Below are positions 36,576-45,166 of a stretch of 64,000 nt of DNA, piece after piece (position 1 is the stretch's first letter; each line of letters opens with the position of its first letter). Source of the DNA: Muricauda sp. MAR_2010_75 (lineage in GTDB: Bacteria; Bacteroidota; Bacteroidia; Flavobacteriales; Flavobacteriaceae); contig NZ_JQNJ01000001.1 in assembly GCF_000745185.1 (NCBI RefSeq), forward strand, positions 1,821,501 through 1,885,500. Reading direction: 5' to 3'. The position numbers and the translations under genes are program-made. Under the pieces are notes generated by a model. The model searched no databases. It had not been told where the DNA came from and saw only the letters and a program-made list of their open reading frames with translations.

Positions 36576-37712
36576 ATGAAATTTGTTTTGGCTCCAGATA
36601 AGTATAAGGGTTCGTTGACCGGACATGAGTTCTGCGACGCGGTGGAAAGCGGTATCAAAAAGGTCTTTCCCCAAGCGGAAATACTAAAAAGACCCTTGGC
36701 CGATGGTGGTGATGGTACTATTGAGGTGGTGGCCCATTATCTCAATGCCCATTCCGTTTCTTTGGAGGTCACAGACCCCTTGTTCCGAAAAATAAAAACC
36801 GATTATCTGCTTTCCAATGACAAGAAAACGGCCTTTATTGAAATGTCAGAGGCCTCGGGATATAAATTATTGACCAAGGCAGAAATGAACTGTATGCACA
36901 CCACCTCTTTGGGAACGGGAGAAATGATAGTGGACGCTTTGGAAAAGGGTGCCCAAAACATTGTTCTTGGAATTGGAGGAAGCGCCACCAACGATGGGGG
37001 TATGGGCATGGCAACGGCTTTGGGCTACGAGTTTTTGGATGCGAATGGGGAAAGCTTGGAACCTGTGGGAAAGAATTTGTCTCGCGTGCAAGAAATCCGA
37101 AGTGAAAATGTGCATAAAAAACTGAATGGAGTGAATATTCAGGTGGCCTGTGATGTCAACAATCCATTGTACGGGGAAAATGGCGCAGCCAAAATATATG
37201 GTCCCCAAAAAGGAGCTTCCCCCGAGGAAGTGGAACAACTGGATAAAGGTTTGGAACATTTCGCTCAGGTTCTTCAATCCACATTTGGGATTGATGTGCA
37301 ACAAATTCCGGGTGCCGGAGCCGCGGGTGGCATGGGTACCGGAGCAGTGGTTTTTTTAAAAGCCAAATTGGTCTCTGGTGTGGATTTGGTGATGCAATTG
37401 GCCAATTTTGATGAAGCTTTAACCGATACGGATTGGATCATTACCGGCGAAGGGCAACTGGATGGGCAAACCTTTTCTGGAAAAACAATTGCAGGAGTCA
37501 TTCAATCAGCAAAAATGAAAGGAGTTCCCATAGCGGCGTTTTGTGGTTCGGTAAATGTGACTATTGAAGAAATGCAAAAAATGGGCTTGGATTATGCCGT
37601 TTCTATCTTAAATCAAGTAGGAAATTTGGACGAAGCCAAGGCGAAAAGTTTCAAAAATTTGGAACTGGCCAGTTATAATTTTGCCCGTGTGTTGAAGCAA
37701 AGCAAAGCTTGA
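36576..37712 (+). CDS. Glycerate kinase (GarK/GlxK family)
   Basis: 378 residues from ATG 36576; a frame extending back to 36516 adds 20 unlikely residues, whereas MKFVLAPDKYKGSLTG is the standard family start. Phosphorylates D-glycerate with ATP. Motifs: LADGGDGTIEVV, LGTGEMIVDAL, GIGGSATNDGGMGMATALG, GAGAAGGMGTGAVVFL, WIITGEGQLDGQTFSGKTIAGV. No other glycerate or glyoxylate genes are adjacent, so it seems a stand-alone housekeeping enzyme. Confidence 0.93.
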   Translation: MKFVLAPDKYKGSLTGHEFCDAVESGIKKVFPQAEILKRPLADGGDGTIEVVAHYLNAHSVSLEVTDPLFRKIKTDYLLSNDKKTAFIEMSEASGYKLLTKAEMNCMHTTSLGTGEMIVDALEKGAQNIVLGIGGSATNDGGMGMATALGYEFLDANGESLEPVGKNLSRVQEIRSENVHKKLNGVNIQVACDVNNPLYGENGAAKIYGPQKGASPEEVEQLDKGLEHFAQVLQSTFGIDVQQIPGAGAAGGMGTGAVVFLKAKLVSGVDLVMQLANFDEALTDTDWIITGEGQLDGQTFSGKTIAGVIQSAKMKGVPIAAFCGSVNVTIEEMQKMGLDYAVSILNQVGNLDEAKAKSFKNLELASYNFARVLKQSKA

Positions 37713-37725
37713 TTGGTAGCTTACC

Positions 37726-38328
37726 TTATTTAGATGCTCCCCGTTTCATTTTAAACTGCAAGGCGGTTTTCACCGTTTTCCATTCACTGTCCAAAATGGA
37801 AAAAACCACCGTGTCTCGAAGATTTTGTTGTTCATCAATCCGATGATTTCTAAGAATTCCATCCTGTTTGGCCCCTAGCCGTAATATGGCATTTCTGGAG
37901 GGGAAGTTGTGGTAATGGGTTCTAAACTCAACCGCAATACAGTTTAGAGTTTCAAAGGCATACTTCAGCAAAAGGTATTTGCATTCGGTATTGATACCTG
38001 TGCGCTGTGCGCGTTGTGCATACCAAGTCGACCCAATTTCCACCCTTCTGTTTTTGGAGTCCGAATTCATGTAACGTGTACTGCCAATAATTTTATTGGT
38101 TTTTTTGTCAATCACCGTAAAGGGCAAAGAATGGCCAGTTTGCTGTTCCAAAAGGGCCGTGTCCATATAGGAATTCATATTTGGCGGTGAAGGAACTGTG
38201 GTGTACCACAATTCCCAAAGTTTACCATCGGAAGCGGCAAAGACCAAGTCCACTTTATGTGATTTCTGCATGGGCTCAAGCCGCACTAGCTCCCCTTCAA
38301 GGGTAATAGGAAGTAGCCAAGGTTTCAT
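37726..38328 (-). CDS. GNAT-family N-acetyltransferase (RimJ/RimL-like)
   Basis: 200 residues from ATG 38328; an upstream in-frame ATG at 38412 would add 28 residues that overlap the promoter and terminator region. GNAT pattern: LEGELVRLEPMQKSHKVDLV, PFTVIDKKTNKIIGSTRYMN, RRVEIGSTWYAQRAQRTGINTECKYLLLKYAFETLNCIAVEFRTHYHNFPSRNAILRLGAKQDGILRNH, as in RimJ/RimL-like acetyltransferases. Substrate unknown. A minus-7 box CAAATATA (TATATTTG on the minus strand) at 38347-38354 fits this start. Its 3' end lies 13 bases from the glycerate kinase stop. Confidence 0.87.
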   Translation of the reverse strand: MKPWLLPITLEGELVRLEPMQKSHKVDLVFAASDGKLWELWYTTVPSPPNMNSYMDTALLEQQTGHSLPFTVIDKKTNKIIGSTRYMNSDSKNRRVEIGSTWYAQRAQRTGINTECKYLLLKYAFETLNCIAVEFRTHYHNFPSRNAILRLGAKQDGILRNHRIDEQQNLRDTVVFSILDSEWKTVKTALQFKMKRGASK

Positions 38329-38380
38329 AGGTTGTGTTTTGTGGTTCAAATATAATTGTAAATGGTTCGATTTGGGCAAT

Positions 38381-38405
38381 AAAAAAAGCCGGGATTTCTC
38401 CCGAC
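38381..38405 (-). terminator. Rho-independent terminator after the 38451-38915 gene
   Basis: On the minus strand a hairpin CGGGA / loop GAAA / TCCCG is followed by GC and a run of seven T. It lies 46 bases after the stop at 38451, and also just upstream of the GNAT gene, separating the two transcripts. Confidence 0.75.
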
Positions 38406-38450
38406 CCTCCAATCAATCAAAAAACGAACTTTGATTGAATTTGGTTGATG

Positions 38451-38915
38451 TTATGGTGTGGCTGTAAATTCTTCGATGATAAAGAAATCCTTGTTTTTGT
38501 CTTTGATGTAGTACATATCATCCAAGACATTGTAGCGCATTTTTCGGTCATCTACTCTAATTTCAAAGCCTTCATCCGTAGGTGACATTTCAAAAGCGTT
38601 TTTATCGGAACCTTTATACTTTAACATCGTATAACTGTCATAAGCAGTGTCCATATCATAATCAATTGCGATTAATTTTGTAACGAATGCAGGAACTGAT
38701 TTTCGGTCTTGATTGACCATTCCTTTATCTTTTTTATTCAGTTTCATAGCATAATTTCTGTGCTCCATCACTTTTACGCTAAATTCTTTTTCTTTTCCAT
38801 TTTCCGATACGGTATAGGTTTTAAGTTCTTGAGTGGCATTCATGACCCCGTCTTGCCCATATCCTACAAAGGCGGTGAGGGTTAAGAATGAAAATAGTGT
38901 CAATATAGTTTTCAT
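38451..38915 (-). CDS. Secreted hypothetical protein
   Basis: 154 residues from ATG 38915; this start gives a clear signal peptide (KTILTLFSFLTLTAFVGYGQ), whereas a longer frame begins at 38990. The mature protein is beta-rich and charged (KTYTVSENGKEKEFSVKVMEHRNYAM, SPTDEGFEIRVDDRKMRYNV). No family recognised. Lies 47 bases after the dps gene and may be co-transcribed with it. A terminator follows. Confidence 0.75.
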   Translation of the reverse strand: MKTILTLFSFLTLTAFVGYGQDGVMNATQELKTYTVSENGKEKEFSVKVMEHRNYAMKLNKKDKGMVNQDRKSVPAFVTKLIAIDYDMDTAYDSYTMLKYKGSDKNAFEMSPTDEGFEIRVDDRKMRYNVLDDMYYIKDKNKDFFIIEEFTATP

Positions 38916-38962
38916 AGTGTGTTTTTTAAGGTTTATAAATAGTTTTGTTTTTGGATTGCTTC

Positions 38963-39457
38963 CTATTTTAGATAGGAGGTGAACATCCAATGTTTTTTTT
39001 CGAGTTCGGTAATGAAATCGGTCAGCATTTTTTCAGTGGCCACATCACCGGTGTCCAATGAGGCATTTACTCCGTCCAGTAGACTGTCGTGGATAATTTC
39101 ATAATCCTTAAGTACCTCTCGTACCATTTCCAGGGCAGACAAATTCTTTTCCTGTTCCTTGATTTTTGAAAGTTCCAATGTTCTCTTTAGCGAGAAATTG
39201 CTCTGAACCCCAAAAACACGGATTCGTTCAGCCACAACATCAATATTTTCCTTCACGGTATTGTATTCATTTTCAAATTCCTCGTGAAGCTCATAAAAGT
39301 CCGGGCCTTCTACATTCCAATGAAAGTTTCTGAGCTTGTTGTAGAAAACCTGATAATTGGCCAATACGGTGTTCAGGGCCACCACGATTTCTGCGGTTTC
39401 CAAATAGGTAAATCCAATTTTTTTAAATGTTTTATTTTTTGCTTTTACAGCTTCCAT
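38963..39457 (-). CDS. dps: Dps/ferritin-like DNA-protection protein
   Basis: 164 residues, usual Dps length. Four-helix-bundle protein that oxidises iron with peroxide at an inter-subunit site. The ferroxidase signature is plain: NFHWNVEGPDFYELHEEFENEY, followed by DVVAERIRVFGV, giving the expected His, His, Asp/Glu ligands (H45, H57, E61 and nearby). The N-terminal basic stretch (KAKNKTFKK) could contact DNA. No promoter matching the consensus was found just upstream, which fits a stress-controlled gene but proves nothing. Confidence 0.9.
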   Translation of the reverse strand: MEAVKAKNKTFKKIGFTYLETAEIVVALNTVLANYQVFYNKLRNFHWNVEGPDFYELHEEFENEYNTVKENIDVVAERIRVFGVQSNFSLKRTLELSKIKEQEKNLSALEMVREVLKDYEIIHDSLLDGVNASLDTGDVATEKMLTDFITELEKKHWMFTSYLK

Positions 39458-39603
39458 CTTTGTTATGTTTTTTCGTTCATAATTAATATACCTATCATTT
39501 AGAGCAAGTATTGATTCATTCGATGGAAATATTGATGCAAAACAATTTTAGAGGGTTTTTGGCTAGTCAAAAAACCTACGCAATTGGTGAGGAAAAGTCC
39601 AGT

Positions 39604-39891
39604 TTACGAATTGTTGATACTTTGGACAATGAACGTGTTGTTTAAGGAAAGATACATGTCTGAAGAAATATCGGTCACGTATTCCTTGGTACAATTGAAT
39701 ACTTTTTGGGGTTCTTGATTTTTTGGGTCATGTTCCTGAATGTAGATCACATCCTCAATGTCATACATTCGTTTTCCAAGACTAAATCGTTTAATGACCT
39801 TGTATTTATTGATACTTCGGATGGGCATTGAGCTATTTTGGTTTTTAACTGGGACACCTATGGGTAGGATAAAGTCACATCGCAGACGCAT
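39604..39891 (-). CDS. Possible small protein, uncertain
   Basis: 95 codons from ATG 39891 in an otherwise gene-free stretch. The second half (KRMYDIEDVIYIQEHDPKNQEPQKVFNCTKEYVTDIS) looks like an ordinary soluble protein, but there is no known domain, signal peptide or operon partner. It could be a real small gene or chance; its codon choice does not look clearly abnormal. Kept with low confidence. Confidence 0.35.
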   Translation of the reverse strand: MRLRCDFILPIGVPVKNQNSSMPIRSINKYKVIKRFSLGKRMYDIEDVIYIQEHDPKNQEPQKVFNCTKEYVTDISSDMYLSLNNTFIVQSINNS

Positions 39892-39914
39892 TTTTTGAAT
39901 TGCCGGGGTTGCAT

Positions 39915-39943
39915 TTGTGAATTAGGACTATTTAATAACTTTA
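39915..39943 (+). promoter_or_regulatory. Candidate promoter of the membrane LytTR gene
   Basis: TTG (39915-39917), 18 bases, TAACTTTA (39936-39943), one base off the TAnnTTTG consensus. The leader to the ATG at 39991 would be about 40 bases. Confidence 0.45.
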
Positions 39944-39990
39944 TGCTGATGGTAAAGGAGTAAATTAAATGCTATTGCCATCTTGTTCTC

Positions 39991-40752
39991 ATGAAAACCA
40001 AGAACTTTTTAGGAATACTCACAATCATTGCCACCCTTCTTGCCGTGTTGATCCATTGGCGGGAATATTCCTCCCGGGATCAGATACCCCTCTGGTCCGT
40101 TTTTGCATGGCAATTGGTCATTTGGATGGCGTGGGTGCTTGGGTTTTACCTATTGAAGAGCGTAAGCAAGAAGACACTTTCCAAAAAGTATGGCAAATGG
40201 ATTGGGTTTTTTGTAGGGCTAGTGTGGATTGCCTGCCATTTTGGATGGTTTTTTACGATCAGCGCAAACTTTAGCCCCTATCTGGATTTTCCCGAATCTC
40301 GATTTGGGGTTTATCGCTATTTCTTTATTTTTTGGACACTGATAGATTTTGGATTGCTTTGGTTTGTGATCGATAAATTATGGTCAAGACAGGAGCCTAG
40401 GGATGAGCCTGAAAATCCTATTTTGTTGGAGCTCACCCGAGGCGGCAAGACGTATTTTGTTGAACCCCAGCAGATACATTCCCTGACTTCGGAAAACTAT
40501 TACACTAAAATCTCTACTACTTTAGGTGATTTTGTGATGCGAAAGCCGCTCAAGGAATTCCACCACATTCTGCCCGCCAAAATGTTCCGAAAAATTCATC
40601 GGTCCACCATTGTCAATGTCAATTATGTTTCTGAATTGGCGGGCAATACATCCCAAGGGTACGAACTGATTTTAAAGGATGGCAGTGCCCACAAAGTAAG
40701 TCGTAGCTTCTCAAAGGAGATTTTACATTTTTTCAAGGAACGGACGCACTAG
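39991..40752 (+). CDS. Membrane LytTR-type transcriptional regulator
   Basis: 253 residues. Four hydrophobic segments in residues 5-130 form an N-terminal membrane domain, and a LytTR DNA-binding domain occupies about 147-250 (GGKTYFVEPQQIHSLTSENYYTKIST, MFRKIHRSTIVNVNYVSEL). There is no receiver domain, so this is a one-component membrane regulator rather than a two-component response regulator. It precedes, in the same direction, the FG-GAP/ASPIC and molybdoenzyme genes, which are possible targets. Confidence 0.87.
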   Translation: MKTKNFLGILTIIATLLAVLIHWREYSSRDQIPLWSVFAWQLVIWMAWVLGFYLLKSVSKKTLSKKYGKWIGFFVGLVWIACHFGWFFTISANFSPYLDFPESRFGVYRYFFIFWTLIDFGLLWFVIDKLWSRQEPRDEPENPILLELTRGGKTYFVEPQQIHSLTSENYYTKISTTLGDFVMRKPLKEFHHILPAKMFRKIHRSTIVNVNYVSELAGNTSQGYELILKDGSAHKVSRSFSKEILHFFKERTH

Positions 40753-40796
40753 CACCATTCACTATCAAAATTCTTACCGTTCGCTGCAAATGCCTA

Positions 40797-40824
40797 TTGG
40801 CATCACTTTTATTGGATAGTTTAG
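40797..40824 (+). promoter_or_regulatory. Candidate promoter of the FG-GAP/molybdoenzyme operon
   Basis: TTG (40797-40799), exactly 17 bases, TAGTTTAG (40817-40824), one mismatch to TAnnTTTG. The predicted leader is about 30 bases before ATG 40859. Confidence 0.45.
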
Positions 40825-40858
40825 GGTAGGGATTTCTCCCATCAAATACCCTGAATAA

Positions 40859-42358
40859 ATGAAATACGCACTGCTGTTTTTATTACTGATGTGTACATTT
40901 TGTATATCCACTGCCCAAGAGGTGCAATTCAAGAAATTGCACCTGGAGGGTCTTCCGCAAGGCTCAAGAGGAGTGTCCATTGCCGATTTGGATGGGAATG
41001 GTTATCTGGATTTGGTCATTGCCAATCAAGTGGATTCTACCCAACTTTTGGGCAATACCATTTATCTCAATCAAGGAAATCAGTTTAGTGGAAAAGCTAT
41101 TTCAGACAACAATATTCAGGCTTGGAGCGAATCTGTCCACACTGTGGATGTGGATAATGACCACGACCTGGATATCTTTTTTACAACACAGTTTGGGACT
41201 CAAAACCTCCTGTATCTGAATGATGGAGAGGGCAGTTTCACACCAATGGAAGCTGGGGACTTAACCAACGATATAACCAATTCTCCCGGAGCGTGCTGGT
41301 GCGATTTTGATTTGGATGGCGATATGGATGTGTTCGTGGTGAATCGTGATGGCGAACCCGATAATTTATATGTCAATACTGGGAAAGGCATGTTCACCCG
41401 ACTGTCCAAAGGGCCATGGCTCTCTAATAAAGGTGATGGACGGTCATGTGCTTGGGGAGATATCAATGGAGATGGGATATGGGACCTTTATGTGGCCAAT
41501 TTTGTGGTGAAGGACCAACAAGGCCAAGTGACTCAAAAACATAGAAACTATCTCTATTTGGGAACAGCACAAGGTGGATTTGTGGAGGAAACCAATGGCG
41601 TGCACGTTGAAGAGGAGAACGCCACTTATGGCATTTCGTTGGTGGATTATGATTATGATGGTGATTTGGATGTCTATGTCTCCAATGTTTCTGTATCCGA
41701 TGAGAATGCACTCTATGAAAATTCAGGAAAGGGGCAGTTTACAAAATCAAATAAAGAAATGGCCTATGAAATCCATCGTCCATCAAAGGGGCAGACATGG
41801 GGTGATTTTAATAATGATGGTTGGTTAGACCTCTATGTGGCCAATGGTACGGAAGGTTATCCAGAGATTCAGAATTTCCTCTTTTTGGGTAGAAAGGATT
41901 TTTCCATGCAACGCGTATATAACACATTGCCCGCCATTGAAGGCCATATTTCGGCGGGAACAGTTTCGGGAGATTTGGATAGGGATGGTGATTTGGACCT
42001 CTATGTATGCAATTGGGGAGGGGAGGCAGAACACAACGATTGCTACATCAACCTTAATCCAATAAAAAATTGGGTTGTCTTCCAATTGCATGGAGAAGAA
42101 TCAAATACCTACGGCATTGGAAGTTGGGCCAAACTAACTTTGGATGATGGAACAGTCTTGACACGCTATTTCATTCGCGAAACGGGTTATGGTAGTGAAA
42201 ACGCATCTGAGATTCATTTTGGCCTGGATGATTCGAAAATCCAAAAAATCCAGATTGAGTGGCCTTCAGGTATACAACAAACGGCAACAAATTTGGAAGC
42301 CAATCACATTTATGAAGTTGTCGAAGGGAAAGAAATCAAAAAACGAAATCATGAATAA
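40859..42358 (+). CDS. Secreted FG-GAP/VCBS repeat protein with ASPIC/UnbV domain (CRTAC1-like)
   Basis: 499 residues, signal peptide 1-19 (CISTAQ). Several FG-GAP blades carry calcium-loop signatures D-x-D-x-D-G-x-x-D-L: ADLDGNGYLDLVIAN, CDFDLDGDMDVFVVN, DYDYDGDLDVYVSN, DFNNDGWLDLYVAN, DLDRDGDLDLYVCN, making a beta-propeller. The C-terminus is an ASPIC/UnbV domain (ETGYGSENASEIHFGL, IEWPSGIQQTATNLEANHIYEV). Function unknown; surface calcium-dependent adhesion or binding is the usual inference. Its last 8 bases overlap the molybdoenzyme gene. Confidence 0.87.
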   Translation: MKYALLFLLLMCTFCISTAQEVQFKKLHLEGLPQGSRGVSIADLDGNGYLDLVIANQVDSTQLLGNTIYLNQGNQFSGKAISDNNIQAWSESVHTVDVDNDHDLDIFFTTQFGTQNLLYLNDGEGSFTPMEAGDLTNDITNSPGACWCDFDLDGDMDVFVVNRDGEPDNLYVNTGKGMFTRLSKGPWLSNKGDGRSCAWGDINGDGIWDLYVANFVVKDQQGQVTQKHRNYLYLGTAQGGFVEETNGVHVEEENATYGISLVDYDYDGDLDVYVSNVSVSDENALYENSGKGQFTKSNKEMAYEIHRPSKGQTWGDFNNDGWLDLYVANGTEGYPEIQNFLFLGRKDFSMQRVYNTLPAIEGHISAGTVSGDLDRDGDLDLYVCNWGGEAEHNDCYINLNPIKNWVVFQLHGEESNTYGIGSWAKLTLDDGTVLTRYFIRETGYGSENASEIHFGLDDSKIQKIQIEWPSGIQQTATNLEANHIYEVVEGKEIKKRNHE

Positions 42359-44546
42359 CACATTGAACAGAAGAAATTTTATGCAGTTGACCGCATCGGC
42401 AAGTGGTGCTTTGGTATTGGGGTTGCATTTTCATTCCTGTATGCCCAATGAGCCTGCGGTTAATTATCCACTATTACCCCTCATCGAAATTGATACAGAG
42501 GGTTGGGTGACCCTCATCGCCAAAAACCCCGAAATAGGACAAGGGATTAAAACAGCTTTACCTATGATTCTGGCCGAGGAGCTGGGAGCGGATTGGAACA
42601 AGGTAAAGGTGGTTCAAGGCGATTACAACAAAATGTATGACGAACAATGGGCCGGTGGCAGCTATGCTGTGATTCTAAATTGGGATATGATGCGTACTGC
42701 GGGAGCCAAGGTTAGAAACGTTCTTATTGATGTTGCTGCCAATAGGATACAAAAACCAGCGATTGAATTCAAAACACAAGATGGTAAGGTAACCCATATA
42801 GAAACCGGAAATAGTATTCCCTTTGGGGAATTGGTGGCAGAAGCTTCGCAAATGGAGCTACCAGAGGAGGTGACCTTCAAACCTTCAGATGCCTACACTA
42901 TTGTGGGTCAAAGCCTTCCTCATGTAGATTCGAAGGAATTGGTGGATGGCAGTGCTAAATTTTCCATCGATATTAAACTTCCGGGAATGGTATATGCCAC
43001 AGTGGTAAAAAACCCTGTACATGAGGGTAGTGTTGAAAGTTTTGATGATACCGCAACTGGGGCTATGGAGGGAGTCGTGGATGTGATAGCGTTACATAAT
43101 GCAGAGTACGGAGGGAGGTTGTTGGGCCCCAACAGTCCCAATTTTGTGAATGGAGTGGCTGTTATTGCCCGTACCACTTGGACAGCATTCAAAGCTGCGG
43201 AAAAACTGAACATAAAATGGGACAATTCCTATTCCAGAAAAGAAAACTCGGAAGAACTATTAAACCGATTTAGAGAACAACTGGACCATACTACCATGGT
43301 ACGGAAAGATGGAGATTTTAATACCGTAAAAAAGAATGCGGTTTCAGTATGGGAACAAACCTATGAACTCCCTTTTTTGGCCCATGTGACCATGGAGCCC
43401 ATGAACTGCACGGTCGATTTTAGGGAAGACCTTTGTGAAGTATGGGCACCGACCCAAAATCCAGAGGCTTTGGAACAAGGACTGATTAAACTTTTTGGTT
43501 TAAAACCAGAACAAATTAAAATTCATCTGCCACGCATTGGTGGTGGATTTGGAAGAAGATACTATGTGGATTACGCCATGGATGCCGCAGTGCTTTCAAA
43601 AAAAATGGGAAAACCTGTGAAACTGACTTGGACAAGGGAGGAAGACATTAAACACGATTGGTATCGCCCGGCAAGTGTCCAAAAATTGACCGCAGCAATG
43701 GATGGAAATGGAAAAGTAGTGGGATGGCAACATATTTTGGCCAATGCCTCAAGGGTTACATCTTTGGGCAGGGAGGGAGACGCCGCCGGAACCGAAATTG
43801 ATGAATATGAATTTCCTGCCGGATTTGTTACTGATCTTCAATTTGAATACGGCCATGTATTGAGCGATGTTCCACTGGGGCAGTGGCGTGCGGTTGCCCA
43901 GTCGGCCAACGTATTTACAACACAAAGTTTTTTGAACGAGCTGGCTGTTTTGAACCAAAAAGACCCCATTGATTATTTTCTTGATTTTGTAGGTCCAGCT
44001 CGCATGGTTCCCGTTGTTGGGGACTATGAATACGATGTTGGCCGTTTGATTGCCGCAGTGGAGCAAGTCAGAAAAAACAGTCGTTGGGATGAACCCTTGC
44101 CCAAGGGCCAAGGGAGAGGTTTTGCTGCAGCCAAGAATTCTGGTTCATTTATAGCAGAAGTGGTCACCGTTGAGGTCACTGAAGACGGGGATTTAAAAAT
44201 TTTACGTGTGGATGCTGTGGTGGATTGTGGTATAGTGGTCAATCCATCTGGAGCTAAGGCGCAGGTGGTTGGAGGAATCTTAGAAGGGCTTTGCGCAGCA
44301 CTGTATGGTGAAATTACCATTCTGGATGGTGCCACAGAACAATCTAATTTTCATGATTACCCTTGGATGCGTATGAAGGAGGTCCCAGAAATGCACGTGG
44401 ATTTCATTGCAAATGACCTGCCACCAAGAGGATTGGGAGAACCCCCATTGCCTCCTGCCGCTCCAGCTTTGACGAATGCCATTTATGATGCATCGGGGAT
44501 TCGCATCCGAAAGCTTCCCATTCAAAATCAATTAAAAAATAGTTAG
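42351..44546 (+). CDS. Isoquinoline 1-oxidoreductase-like molybdopterin subunit (xanthine dehydrogenase family), Tat-exported
   Basis: 731 residues from ATG 42351, which overlaps the previous stop; a longer frame from 42189 only repeats that gene's other frame. Twin-arginine signal RRNFMQLTASASGALVLG near the N-terminus. Large-subunit motifs of the xanthine oxidase/IorB type: IGGGFGRRYYVDYAMDAA, MEPMNCTVDF, GQWRAVAQSANVFTTQSFLNELA, GAKAQVVGGILEGLCAALYG, and the cofactor glutamate in LPPRGLGEPPLPPAAPALTN. It would hydroxylate an N-heterocycle or oxidise an aldehyde in the periplasm. The matching small [2Fe-2S] subunit (IorA) is not adjacent. Cofactor genes moaE/moaC lie 18 kb away. Confidence 0.88.
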   Translation: MNNTLNRRNFMQLTASASGALVLGLHFHSCMPNEPAVNYPLLPLIEIDTEGWVTLIAKNPEIGQGIKTALPMILAEELGADWNKVKVVQGDYNKMYDEQWAGGSYAVILNWDMMRTAGAKVRNVLIDVAANRIQKPAIEFKTQDGKVTHIETGNSIPFGELVAEASQMELPEEVTFKPSDAYTIVGQSLPHVDSKELVDGSAKFSIDIKLPGMVYATVVKNPVHEGSVESFDDTATGAMEGVVDVIALHNAEYGGRLLGPNSPNFVNGVAVIARTTWTAFKAAEKLNIKWDNSYSRKENSEELLNRFREQLDHTTMVRKDGDFNTVKKNAVSVWEQTYELPFLAHVTMEPMNCTVDFREDLCEVWAPTQNPEALEQGLIKLFGLKPEQIKIHLPRIGGGFGRRYYVDYAMDAAVLSKKMGKPVKLTWTREEDIKHDWYRPASVQKLTAAMDGNGKVVGWQHILANASRVTSLGREGDAAGTEIDEYEFPAGFVTDLQFEYGHVLSDVPLGQWRAVAQSANVFTTQSFLNELAVLNQKDPIDYFLDFVGPARMVPVVGDYEYDVGRLIAAVEQVRKNSRWDEPLPKGQGRGFAAAKNSGSFIAEVVTVEVTEDGDLKILRVDAVVDCGIVVNPSGAKAQVVGGILEGLCAALYGEITILDGATEQSNFHDYPWMRMKEVPEMHVDFIANDLPPRGLGEPPLPPAAPALTNAIYDASGIRIRKLPIQNQLKNS

Positions 44547-44619
44547 TTATTAGGCACCTATATCTTTTTCCAATCATTTACATCCGATTACAAACGAAAA
44601 CAAATGTTTTAAAACCGAT

Positions 44620-44646
44620 TTGTGGTTTTTGTTGATTCTATGTTTG
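44620..44646 (+). promoter_or_regulatory. Promoter of ssb
   Basis: TTG (44620-44622), 16 bases, TATGTTTG (44639-44646), a full match to the Bacteroidetes minus-7 consensus. Transcription would begin near 44653, giving a leader of about 50 bases. Confidence 0.55.
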
Positions 44647-44702
44647 CCCTGTCGAATTACAAGTTCGATGGTGTTAACTGTTTAATCCTTAAATCTATTA
44701 TT

Positions 44703-45035
44703 ATGAATTCACTTAAAAACAAAGTACAGTTGATTGGAAACTTGGGAAATGACCCAGAAATCATTACTATGGAAAACGGCAATAAACTGGCCAAATTTTC
44801 AATCGCTACCAATGAAACCTACAAAAACTCGGAAGGCGAAAAAGTAACCGATACCCAATGGCATAACGTTGTAGCTTGGGGGAAACTGGCTGAAATCGCG
44901 GAAAATTACCTTACCAAAGGCAAAGAAGTGATGATTGAAGGCAAGTTAATGTCCCGTTCCTATGAGACCAAAGAAGGAGAAAAGCGCTATATCACGGAAG
45001 TTAAGTGCAACGAAATGTTGATGTTGGGGAAATAG
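44703..45035 (+). CDS. ssb: Single-stranded DNA-binding protein, short form
   Basis: 110 residues from ATG 44703; the frame reaches back to 44622, but MNSLKNKVQLIGNLGNDPEI is the standard start. One OB fold (VQLIGNLGNDPEI, LAKFSIATNETY, TQWHNVVAWGKLAEIAENYLTKGKEVMIEGKL, YITEVKCNEMLML). It stops at the end of the OB fold: the linker and acidic C-terminal tail that recruits partner proteins in E. coli SSB are absent. Probably a secondary SSB beside a longer one elsewhere. It has its own promoter and terminator. Confidence 0.92.
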   Translation: MNSLKNKVQLIGNLGNDPEIITMENGNKLAKFSIATNETYKNSEGEKVTDTQWHNVVAWGKLAEIAENYLTKGKEVMIEGKLMSRSYETKEGEKRYITEVKCNEMLMLGK

Positions 45036-45053
45036 CATCCCATACAGATTATC

Positions 45054-45086
45054 GGAAAAGGGGGCAATTTGTCCCCTTTCTTTTTG
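45054..45086 (+). terminator. Rho-independent terminator after ssb
   Basis: Stem AAAGGGG (45057-45063) pairs with CCCCTTT (45073-45079), extended by a C-G and a G-T pair, then CTTTTTGTTT. It begins about 20 bases after the ssb stop. Confidence 0.8.
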
Positions 45087-45166
45087 TTTGATCTGTTTTT
45101 GCAATAATTTAATATAGAACAAGGTAACTATTGGGGTGGTTGTTCGTCTAATGAAGAGAGATTGCT

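Noticed and set aside
42189..42350. Upstream extension of the molybdoenzyme to 42189
   Set aside because: It would lie inside the FG-GAP gene in another frame and put the twin-arginine motif about 60 residues inside the protein.
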